Shown one piece after another: positions 51,196 through 61,690 of a stretch of DNA of 64,000 bases. Both the position numbers and the translations under genes were made by a program. Each line of letters opens with the position of its first letter. The first letter of the stretch is position 1. A model generated the notes under the pieces. That model was given only the letters and a program-made list of their open reading frames with translations. It had not been told where the DNA came from and did no database searches. The stretch is from NCBI GenBank assembly GCA_003993805.1, contig RSEF01000004.1, positions 24,277,841-24,341,840 on the forward strand. The letters are read 5' to 3'. This DNA comes from Himantopus leucocephalus. Taxonomy: Eukaryota > Chordata > Aves > Charadriiformes > Recurvirostridae.

Positions 51196-54100
51196 TTTAC
51201 CAACTTAGAAAAATAAAATAAAATGTTTTTGACATATAAACAGGCTTAATGAACACTGCTATGTTCAGAGACATAGAAACAGGAGAGCCATGGGAATATG
51301 TCAGGGAAAGTGATACTTCTTTTTCCAGAAGCATGGCCTTAACACTCCCTTTGGTACTATGTTCTTATGTAACTGTACACTATATACTTTTATATACAAA
51401 TATAGTTGTAAAATCTTGTCGTTCCCCCCCCCCCCCCCNNNNCCCCCCCCCCCCCTTTAATTTTGGCATTTCTTAATATTGAGTGACAGATGCCCAGAAG
51501 ACCTGACATTAATATAAATTTTTGTGTATATGACCCTGGTCTCACAGGCTAATTTAAGCAGAAAAATCCTACATCCCCATAAAACCTTACAGAGCAATTC
51601 TTTTACACTGCCTACAAAATATGCTCTAGTATCTTCAGGTTAAGGATAAGCTATCAAGTTAGTATTGCAAGCATTTTTCCTATGGAATGTGATCCTTATT
51701 TAATGCCACAGCAGTATGGCTCTAGGATTTCAGTGCAGTACTTCCCTATACTACCAGCAGAGCCGTCTCACTTTTATCAGCGTAGAGTTATCAGAGCGAA
51801 GTAAACAAAGATCAATAGCTAGGATCAAATACTTGGATATTTACAACTATTTGCCAAATCCTTTTGACACAGTTCCACTCATATGAGATTGAATTCTGGA
51901 GTATTATGTTGTCATTTTATACAAAACCATTTATATAGAAAGAACGTAATTGCAGCAAAATCAGAACGTTTATACATGGACATAAAACCTGAGCTACTTC
52001 CATGTTTCTGCAAAACTGGAATCCAAAACTTTCAAGCTTAATTTTTTTCCACCATAGAAATATTTTCCTTCCCTCCGAGAAGCAAGGGGAGCTTTTTAGT
52101 TGGGTTGCTTGGAACTGCTTGTCTCTAAGCCTTTTGCAGTTTTCCTAGAAACTTAACCACCCAGTTGGTCAGATCTCCTCCAGGCAAAAGGTTTATCTTT
52201 TCTGATGATGAGTGAAGATGAACAACTCTGGTGCATTATCTCCCCTAGATAACACTAGTTTTAAGCCAACTTAAAAAGCAGAAAACATTTATTATGGCTA
52301 CCACTTCTGTGCTCCTTGGTTCTTTACCAGCAACAGGTCAGCACAGCTACACCGTCTTCTACCAGAAACCCAGTTTCTTTCTGCTGATTCTCTTCCATCT
52401 AAGAAATAAGAAAACCAGAAGCTTTTTCTGTTTTTTCTCATACTGTGATGTCTACTTTCTGTGGTGCTGTAATAACAAGGGAAGATGCAAAACTTAGCTG
52501 TTTGTGTATTTAGCTTTGTTTCAATACAATTGAATGCAAACATTTATTTCCAGTGACCTAATGCATTTAAACTAAGTTTTTTACTCAAACTTGTAGTTAT
52601 GCACTGTGCTTAAAGAGCTGTTTTGATAAGAAAACTATGTTAGGCACTGTTCTAAAGCCATCTTCCTAATCTGATGAACAGTTTAGGGTCACCCCAGAGA
52701 AATGGACATGCAATGTTTTTAATACTCATGTTTACCTCAAATTGCTTACCACAAGTGTTGTCTTTTTTGCCTTTTTTTTAATAGCTTCTCTGCAGAACAT
52801 AATTATGAAAGCAATGTTGACAACAAAAGAGTATTCTTACCCTGAAACGTAAGTCATGTCCAAAGCATGCCTTGAAGAAGAAAATTGCAAAATAGGAAGG
52901 AATACAAGTCAAAATCTAGTATAAATGCTAATATGCGTATGTACTAAAAATCTAGCACAAGCTGAAATAAAAGATGTGGGTCAGTTTCTAGGCCACAAGT
53001 CCAGATAGTTGCATGTTGCTTTTACACGTTAAGTGTTCTTAGAAAAGAAAAAAGAATTTTTATTCCATGTGCCCCATTTCTCTTCATTTGTACAATTAAT
53101 TCACAAATTAGACTGCGGTGATACATGAAGAATTTTCATGGCCTAATCTTTGCCAAAATATTAGTTGTGTATAATTTAACTATCAAAAACCAGAATCAGG
53201 ATGTGTAATGTGCATATTCTTGGCAGTTTAGCCACCTAAGAGTTAAAAAAAGAAAAAAAATCTGGTAACTAACTGAGGGAGAAAGGAACCAATTATGACT
53301 GTTTTTTCAATGCAAGAATTTCTAAATCGGCTCTGCTTTATAAAATAGTTCTATGAATATGCAATACCCAATCTGGAACAAGGCAAAAAATTCTTAAAAA
53401 GGAACACGAGTAGACAACTGTTTAGGAACAGTCAGGAAATCTATTTTAGCTTATCCAAAGCAAGCTTTATAGTCTGCTTTCTCCATTAAACCCCATCAGA
53501 CCAACATTTTCTTTTTTTTTTTAATTTAAATTAGCTTTATTTTACTTTCCTTCAGTTAAAATAAAAGATTGCCAAAGAAATTTTACGATTTTATGTAGGT
53601 TTTATAGTCTGTGCAGACATTCTAAGGTATTCTCCCGAGAAGGAATCTTTTCAAAGCTAAACAGTAGACAGCATTCAATACTTTCCAGATCCATATTTTG
53701 CTAATCCTTGATAAAGCCAGATAAAATTACTAACAGAGAGAAGAAAGAATAATAGAACTATATTTTTTTAATACTTCATATATAAAATCATCTCTTACAC
53801 AACGTGGCATAGTAAGAACACCTTTGATGCAGTTAAATCTATAAAGTTCAATAGCTCTGCATTCATACCTATCAGGGCAGAGTGGGCTGGCGGCTGAAGC
53901 AACCACTAGCCTGGATAATTTCTTGACTGTAAAAACTAAACAACCCACTACAAATCTGGAAAAATGAGAATCGAGAATAGATACTGTTCTGTATAGGCCT
54001 AGAAAAGATTCACTGGGGAGTACTAACCTTATTATGCAAGTATTTTTCAAAGTATGTACACTGCTCTGGGGTTCAGCATTTATCTGAAAAGCAGAAAACG

Positions 54101-55815
54101 TACAGTAAGTCATGGCAAATCGACAAGTTGGCTACACAGAAGCTCAAATACTGACTTTTCCTACTTGGACGCACCTGAAAGAAAGAACCAACAGTAGCTG
54201 CTACCTTAGAGCATGTGTGCTCAAGGTGATCATAATGCAGCTGCTTGAACTTCCTGACTACATAGGAAAACCAAATTGTGCTGCTGGCAGAAATTCCTGT
54301 GTCAGGTGCATGTCTTCTGCATCCAGAGCCAGGGCTCAGCTTTTTATTGGCTTGCCTTTTGCAGCTAGCACTGGGAGGAGCACATAACTTACTTCTTTTT
54401 AACCATTATAGCAGCTGCTGCTGCTCTGCCCTCTCACGGAAATATACCTTCTTTTGTCTTATGTTGACATAAATCATGAAGACCCATCTCCTAGCAGATG
54501 CAAAGACTTTTATCCTCCCGTTTTTACTGTAGCAGTGGTGCAATAATTGTTCTAAAGGGAGAAATCAATGCATTGCTTGCAGTGACAACAGAGGTGACTG
54601 TGGCAATCAAGGGAAAATTGGAATGTAACGCACACACGGAGAAGGCAGAGGGTGGATGGCACATTCTCAGCTTGCAATTGCAGAATAATTTTCAGATATT
54701 TTCCTGAGAAAATCTACAGTGCACACGTTGCACGTGATGCTGCAAGGGGGAGTATATATAATGACAGTTACATAGGAACAGTGAACTGAGAGAGATGAGA
54801 TACAGGTGTGTAAAATTCCACTATGTAGGTCCACTTTGTTATAATACATATTTTGAATATTCAGTCTGACAGTTTACCAGTGATTCAGACTGCACAGAGA
54901 TACTAATATGATATCCTGGTAGCACAAATACTTGATATTCACAGAGAATTCAAACAAAAAAAATATTTTGTGTGATTGCAGAAACACAAAATCAGTTTAA
55001 CGTAAGGCACATAGAACCAAAAAAAAATCCCAAACTAATAAACTTCTCTAATCACAACTCATTAATCAGCTTTCCCAGAGCATGTGTTTGCATTTCTCGT
55101 GTCACCAGCAAAGATGGCAATAAAATAATCTTCAAACCAGGATTTATTTAATACAACAGGACTGGACTGCAAACATGGCCATTCAAAGTTGTCTTTTTCT
55201 TCTTCCTCTCTCAGCTGGAATAGAACAAGCTACTGATAAGCAGGACAATCAGAAGTGCTATAACATTAAAGCTAGGGTATTTATCATCTCACTTTGAAAG
55301 ACGAAGCATCCAATTATAATGGTGGGCTATAAAGATAGAGTTGAAATTCAGGTTATCACAGTGGTCTATAAGAGGAATGTGTTACAGAAGTAGCTTGCAG
55401 GCGACTGCCTTACTCCCTATGGACCTTAATAAATGCAGCCTAGAAATGGTATAAACCTTAGAGAAGTGATCAGGTGCAGTCTCTAGGAGGCTTGCATGAC
55501 AATGCAACACCTGTGCCAAGAAGAAATAAATCATAATTGTCCCTTCTGCAACTCACACTTATGGATTAGCTGTAAGGTAAGAGTTTAGAAAAAGAATAGT
55601 TTGTCTAAAGCAGTATTTCTCATTCGTGGTATCAAACTGAAGTTGAAAACAACAAAAAAACCCTCCCTCCCCGACAAAATCTTTCCTAGTTTTTTGTATA
55701 TCAGATGAGAAAAACATTTTGGTGTTCTCCCCATGGGCTCGTTTTATGCCAAGGGTATTTCTTGTCAGCACAAAAGTTCTCATACATAGATGTTTTTATG
55801 AACATCCATACCAGT
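51196..55815. other. AT-rich sequence without recognised genes
   Basis: Apart from the interrupted C tract at 51424-51455, only chance frames and short homopolymers are seen. Confidence 0.5.
51424..51455 (+). repeat. C homopolymer interrupted by four N
   Basis: Fifteen C, then NNNN (51439-51442), then thirteen C. The true tract is probably a longer poly(C), or poly(C) with a short insert that sequencing could not resolve. Confidence 0.9.
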
Positions 55816-56112
55816 TGTATTGGCTTTTTGTGTCAAGGTTTTGGTAGCAGGGGGGCTAGAGGGGTGGCCTCTGTGAGAACCTACTAGAAGTTTCCTCCAT
55901 GTCCGACAGAGCCAATGTAGGCCAGCTCCAAGACGGACCTGCCGCAGGCCAAGGCCGAGTCCATCAGCGACAGTGGTAGCACCTCTGTGAGAACATATTT
56001 AAGAAGAGAGGAAAAAAAAAACCCAACAAAAAAACAACACACAACCTGCAAAATGTAAGCCAGAGTAGAGAGAATATGTGAGAGAAACAGCTCTGCAGAC
56101 ACCAAGGTCAGT
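55816..56112 (+). mobile_element. Probable endogenous retrovirus LTR, cut by gap
   Basis: The segment beginning tgtattggc and continuing ggttttggtagcagggggg, then ggcctctgtgagaac, closely resembles a high-copy avian repeat that I associate with ERVL-type long terminal repeats. It starts with TG, is GC-richer than the flanks, and contains a TATA-like catatttaag (about 55992-56001) at a position fitting a U3/R boundary. The words gtgagaac (55873 and 55988 regions) recur inside it. The rest of the element is lost in the gap starting at 56113, so neither the 3' end nor the target duplication can be seen. The family name comes from memory and needs a repeat-library check. No viral coding sequence is visible. 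Confidence 0.5.
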
Positions 56113-57112
56113 NNNNNNNNNNNNNNNNNNNNNNNNNNNNNNNNNNNNNNNNNNNNNNNNNNNNNNNNNNNNNNNNNNNNNNNNNNNNNNNNNNNNNNNN
56201 NNNNNNNNNNNNNNNNNNNNNNNNNNNNNNNNNNNNNNNNNNNNNNNNNNNNNNNNNNNNNNNNNNNNNNNNNNNNNNNNNNNNNNNNNNNNNNNNNNNN
56301 NNNNNNNNNNNNNNNNNNNNNNNNNNNNNNNNNNNNNNNNNNNNNNNNNNNNNNNNNNNNNNNNNNNNNNNNNNNNNNNNNNNNNNNNNNNNNNNNNNNN
56401 NNNNNNNNNNNNNNNNNNNNNNNNNNNNNNNNNNNNNNNNNNNNNNNNNNNNNNNNNNNNNNNNNNNNNNNNNNNNNNNNNNNNNNNNNNNNNNNNNNNN
56501 NNNNNNNNNNNNNNNNNNNNNNNNNNNNNNNNNNNNNNNNNNNNNNNNNNNNNNNNNNNNNNNNNNNNNNNNNNNNNNNNNNNNNNNNNNNNNNNNNNNN
56601 NNNNNNNNNNNNNNNNNNNNNNNNNNNNNNNNNNNNNNNNNNNNNNNNNNNNNNNNNNNNNNNNNNNNNNNNNNNNNNNNNNNNNNNNNNNNNNNNNNNN
56701 NNNNNNNNNNNNNNNNNNNNNNNNNNNNNNNNNNNNNNNNNNNNNNNNNNNNNNNNNNNNNNNNNNNNNNNNNNNNNNNNNNNNNNNNNNNNNNNNNNNN
56801 NNNNNNNNNNNNNNNNNNNNNNNNNNNNNNNNNNNNNNNNNNNNNNNNNNNNNNNNNNNNNNNNNNNNNNNNNNNNNNNNNNNNNNNNNNNNNNNNNNNN
56901 NNNNNNNNNNNNNNNNNNNNNNNNNNNNNNNNNNNNNNNNNNNNNNNNNNNNNNNNNNNNNNNNNNNNNNNNNNNNNNNNNNNNNNNNNNNNNNNNNNNN
57001 NNNNNNNNNNNNNNNNNNNNNNNNNNNNNNNNNNNNNNNNNNNNNNNNNNNNNNNNNNNNNNNNNNNNNNNNNNNNNNNNNNNNNNNNNNNNNNNNNNNN
57101 NNNNNNNNNNNN
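56113..57112. other. Assembly gap, exactly 1000 N
   Basis: A second placeholder gap of identical length. It begins inside the probable LTR, which suggests that the repeat caused the assembly break. The long open frame spanning it is an artefact of N. Confidence 0.98.
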
Positions 57113-59757
57113 TTTTACATTGAGTTAGACAAATCTATGAAAGAAAAATTATTAAATACAATACCACTCCCTCTGCTTCAGGTAGTTCCTGAGCCATGTG
57201 TTGTCCAAATCTGGGAGAGTATTGAGAGAAATACCACCAATATGCTCTGCCCTAAACCTTTCCCATAGCAGCGTTATTAGGGATACAATAACAAGCTTAG
57301 CACAACTCTGATTCACTCTGGAAATGTCACTCTTCTATAAACTCAGTCAGCAGACCTACTGATGGAAAGGTGCACTTTCATTGGAAGACATCTGTCAATC
57401 TGAAAATTAACAAACTAAAAGCTACTGACTGAAGCAAAGCTCTTTGGGAACATTAATTATTTGCATCATCCTGGCAACCATTTATTACTAATGTTTCCTT
57501 TTTCCTCAGTTTTTCTTACCATTTGCTCTTAACTGTCAGAAAAAGATCGCTCATGCTACCGATAGTTGGATAACGGGCAACTACCACCCTTTCCCTTCCC
57601 CTTTCTGTTGGTTTGTGCATCCGAGTTAACCATTGCACCATCCAAATTACTGAAGTAGTCATAAAATTTAGGATAACACACATCTTGACAAATTGCACTC
57701 CAGGAAATCTTAAGTCACAAGAGATTCCCTGAAGCTTTACCACGGACTGGTGGTGTCTACTGAAGCAAGAAAGCCCCTACACCACAGAAGATATATTCCC
57801 TTCCACTTAAAAAATTGATAAGGAATATAATTCCTTGTAAGTAACTGCCTCAAAATCAGTAATGTTTTCCTGTAAATGACACTGTGTTCACCACTATACC
57901 TGAATAAACACAATCCTTTGCAGGCACTTCACCTCTGTTCCAGATCTTGAGCCTCTGTATGGTCCTCTGGGTTACAAAAGGCTTGCAAGGTTTACATTAA
58001 GGTTGTGTGAAATAATAGAACAAACTCTCTTTTGTTTGGTATGTTAGTCACCATCTGCGGCAAGTGGAAAGAGGTCAATACAAAGTTTTTAAAAAAAAAA
58101 TAAAAATGCTGCCACTGATCAACAAGCATTTAACAGATCTCCACGTAACGCAGGGAAGGAAAAGCCACGACACTCTATAGTACGTTACACAACAGAAGTC
58201 ACTTTCAGTTTTCCCTGAAGTAAGGTAAGATATAGGGGAAGTTGCCATAACAGTTCCCCTTTCTTTTCCCGCTACCAGATAAGTGGTTCTACAACATCCC
58301 TGTGCTGGCTGTCGTGCTCACTGATGTCAACTCCAGAAGTTGGTTTAACTCACTAAGCTCATGGAGAAAAAATTGTTATTTCCAGTAAATATAACCCAGA
58401 TTATATAAGGCAATTCAATTAATTGAGGCTATGTAAGCAAATAGTGCAAACTAACAGGATACCAGCAAAACAGCTGGTACTGAAACCCCAACAACCATGC
58501 ATAGATCTGTCAACATTTTACCTCCCATCTACTTTAGTTGCACGACTGGTTCCAGGAATGGACTCCCCATTAATGTCTGGACACAAATTAATGTGCCTTT
58601 CTAGATGGCCTTTCTCATTTTAATTTGATGGGAGCCTATTTTGTGTGCTTACAGACCCCTCCATAATACAGTCCAAAGAAAATGGGAACAATCCAGAGAT
58701 TCACTTCAAAAGCACATCCCTGTCTCAAGCTACAATGCTAATGCAAAGGCAGTCCAATAGGCCACACCAGCACCAGAGCCATTATAAGGCAACACCATAA
58801 GAAAATAAGGAAAGGAGTTACAAGGTGCAAAATCGTATTCTTTAAACAACAGTGAGCCAGCTCAAAGACCCAAGGAACCACAGCCCCTGCTGTTCTGTTA
58901 CCCAGTTCTTACATTGTGTTCAAAAAGCCATGAAGCAAAAGTACGAGTGGGCATATTCTGCGGTATGCATCAAAATATCTCAGCAAAGGCATGCATATAA
59001 GCATTGTCTGTTTAGGAACATTGTTATCTCTGGCAGTGAAGAGGTGGGAGGAGGTTGCTGACACTTGCTCACTCACTTGTCCCAATGCCCCAGAAGTCAG
59101 AGACAAGCAAAAAAAGGTGAACATTTTAGTTAATCCTTTCTTTAATGTTTTGCATTAAAGCTAACATTTTAAAGGAAATTGGGTAAGAATTTTTTCCTGC
59201 AATTTAAACTGGTACTGAGTAGTATTTCAATCTCAGTAGCTGCTTAACCATATTCTGAAAGTATCTGGCAGTATAACTTCAGGCAACACTTAACAAATAT
59301 TACCTTCATGGATCAGGCTAGTAGCCAGTATATTTTATATACTGATGACTAAAACTGGACGTTTCTGAGGAAGGTACAAACAGGATACTTACAGAATAGT
59401 ATGTTCACAAGAGAATACTTTCCCTGGGCCCTATGAACATTTCAGCACTTAAAACCCAAATCATTTCTGTCCTGTGCCCCTTTGCCAAGTACCTCTGGCA
59501 CTTTCATACCTGAGTATGAGCTAAAGGAAAGCTACTGGCTGCTTTCCAGATGAATGAGTTTCCAGTCTCTAATGAAAAGACTAGAGAGAAGCTATAAGAA
59601 ATGCTTGCAAACAACACAAGTATTTTGTTGCACTAGGAGTGCATCTGCCTGGGGAGCAGCAGCGATCAGACCACATTTGTCTTTTTTGGCAACCCATCTC
59701 TCCTGCCTCCTTTTTTACCGTCACTTTTTCCCACCTTAGAGGAGTGCCAATATCAGC
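57113..59757. other. AT-rich sequence without recognised genes
   Basis: No continuation of the LTR is recognisable after the gap. Only short chance frames are present. Confidence 0.5.
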
Positions 59758-59990
59758 CTAACTTAAAAAATTAACTCCCATAACATCTTCTTGCCCTTCA
59801 TGCTGTTCCCGTCTCCTCTTTCTCCATTTGGTTCTGGAGATCAACATGACAACAACAGCAGCAGCTGCAGCTGTGTACATTAGCTGCAAACATTTCAGCT
59901 GTAACTGATCTAACTGAGACATCATAGCTACACTAATGTTCTCATTGTTAATTTGTAGTGGTCTCATTAGTGCTTCAGACACAAAAACGG
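59758..59990 (-). other. Coding-like minus-strand frame with hydrophobic and basic stretches
   Basis: An acceptor-like tttttgtgtctgaag precedes a frame reading SQLDQLQLKCLQLMYT, an alanine/valine hydrophobic run, then the basic KWRKRRREQHEGQEDV and a stop near 59758. A hydrophobic run followed by a positive cluster could be a membrane anchor with a cytoplasmic tail. The alanines come from a short gct/gca repeat, so composition may explain the pattern. No family is recognised and no poly(A) signal follows. Confidence 0.14.
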
Positions 59991-60261
59991 ATTTTTGCAA
60001 TTTTACAGATGAATTCACTCCAATCTTGATGTAACTTTCCAAGCGGTTTCTGAGAAGTCAGTCTGTAAATTCATGGGGGTAAATCCTAGTACACAGTATT
60101 AGTCATAAGGAAAAAAGAACCATCAAAACAACTACAGGAGCAAAAGGAACACAAACATCCCATATATCAGGAATTCTTCTCCCTCCTAATACAGTCACAG
60201 AAACTCCAAGATGAGCAAAAGTTTTACCAGTCTCAATACATAAATTGCTACTTGTAATTAC

Positions 60262-60324
60262 CTTGCTGCTCACTGATAAGGCTTTCCTGGCAGTTCTTAG
60301 TTTTTGACTGCCATCAGGGGCCTG
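60262..60324 (-). other. Candidate 63-base internal exon with tandem acceptor
   Basis: On the minus strand, cttatacgtgcagcag gives a tandem (NAGNAG) acceptor, followed by 63 open bases and a good donor, agcaag followed by gtaatt (GT at 60261-60260). The frame is in phase at both ends and would encode 21 residues beginning QAPDGSQKLR and rich in Arg, Lys and Ser. Size, phase and signals all fit an alternatively used cassette exon. The host gene is not identified, and the upstream candidate frame at 59758-59990 lies downstream in the same orientation. A chance match of signals is possible. Confidence 0.2.
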
Positions 60325-60979
60325 CTGCACGTATAAGACATATTAAAGCAATTTTCTCCTAAAAATCACTCCAGTGGTTTTAAATTTAATGCATTCTCTA
60401 TTTTGTTACACTTATCGTTAAGCACAACTGCTGCTCATCCTGTATTGGTACCTATCTTTTCAAAACATTATAACCACAGATCAATTTCCAGACTATTTCT
60501 GGATCACTGAGGTCTGCAGTCACTACACACAGTTGTCATGGCAGAACAAGTTCAAGGTACAATACCACAACTGAACATGCTGTGAAGGTAAGAAATTCAG
60601 GGTGCCTATGTAAAAAGAATTTCTGGGAATGCTAGAAGTTCATCACCAACAAGAAAACATGATTACTTTAGTCTTTAGAGGGGGAAAAAAACCCCAACAA
60701 CATTTTTATACAGCACCCAAGAACTGTTCTTGGAATAAGTGGAAAGACAGAGTAGAAGTCTATATTGTACAATTCCTAACTCTCCTACGCAATTGCCAAA
60801 AAACAGCAGTTACTTCTTTACATACTTCATAACATTTCCAGGAGTTCTGGGTAAGAATGCTGCTGGCATGTCATGCACATTCAACATTTCTCAGAGGCAG
60901 CAGAGAGGGCATTCAGACTCTCTCCTTATACAACCAGCAGCTGCAATAACAAAAACTACCCGAGACTTTCCTTTTACAG

Positions 60980-61070
60980 GTCTGCATCAATCCCACTGAA
61001 CAAGATTTGCTGCATTCTCTCTCCCTCTATGCCAGCAGGCTCACACACTTATTTTGAACTACAAGAAATG
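60980..61070 (+). other. Candidate internal exon, unrecognised
   Basis: The acceptor-like gactttccttttacag ends at 60979, and the donor-like aaatg followed by gtaagc begins at 61071. The 91 bases between carry one base of a split codon plus 30 open codons (including NKICCILSPSMPAGS). It ends on a codon boundary, which would match the alternative acceptor at 61369-61370 of the next candidate exon. Confidence 0.17.
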
Positions 61071-61370
61071 GTAAGCCAGTGCTCATTTCCCTTAAATTGA
61101 TGTAAAGAAGGAAAAACTCAAATTAAACAGCTTTATTGCCTTTTGCTTGTGTGTGCCTGTCTGCAAGTTTCAATGAATCCTAGGCTGGAATGTGTATGAT
61201 TTTATCACAAAGAAAGTGTGATGGTATTATTCATATTCATCTCTACCAGGATACAGAGTCCAGCCAACAGGAATGCCTGCAGTTTTGGGAAAACATAGGA
61301 AGCGAGTAGGAAAATCTCCCCTGTTGCTCTAGAGCAGCAGCAGAAGCCCTATTTTTGATATTTTAGAGAG

Positions 61371-61690
61371 ATCCCCTCTCTCCCTCTGCCCATGTCTGTC
61401 ACAACCCTACCTGCACCTGACAGCCCAGTGGCCAGGGACAGCCCCGTTGATGAAGACGTTCACTTCAGCACAACTGAATCCGTTCCACTGTCAGGGAAAA
61501 TGGACCGGTTTCGCTCTCAGAAAACCTACACCATTGCTTAGGCCTCCTCGTCCAGACATGAAAGAAAAGTGCCACAGCTGGTTAAATAATTCTGTTCAGA
61601 AGATTAAGTACATAACGCAGGCTTTTGAAGGGAAAAGCAAGAGTGGCTGTTACGCTTTCCGTTGTCCTGATAGCCATGCACTTTAATAAA
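61371..61690 (+). other. Candidate terminal exon with stop and AATAAA
   Basis: Two adjacent acceptor-like AG sites (61365-61366 and 61369-61370) follow a T-rich stretch. A GC-richer frame then runs through an ATG at 61392 to a TAG at 61539-61541. Its residues (for example APDSPVARDSPVDEDVHFST and MDRFRSQKTYTIA at the end) have the acidic, serine/proline-rich look of a genuine C-terminal tail. An AATAAA lies at 61685-61690, leaving about 145 bases of 3' untranslated sequence. The family is not recognised. The second acceptor would join it in phase to the exon at 60980-61070. It remains a prediction without transcript evidence. Confidence 0.25.

Noticed and set aside
56078..57268. A 396-codon plus-strand frame
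   Set aside because: It spans the second 1000-N gap and so is an artefact.
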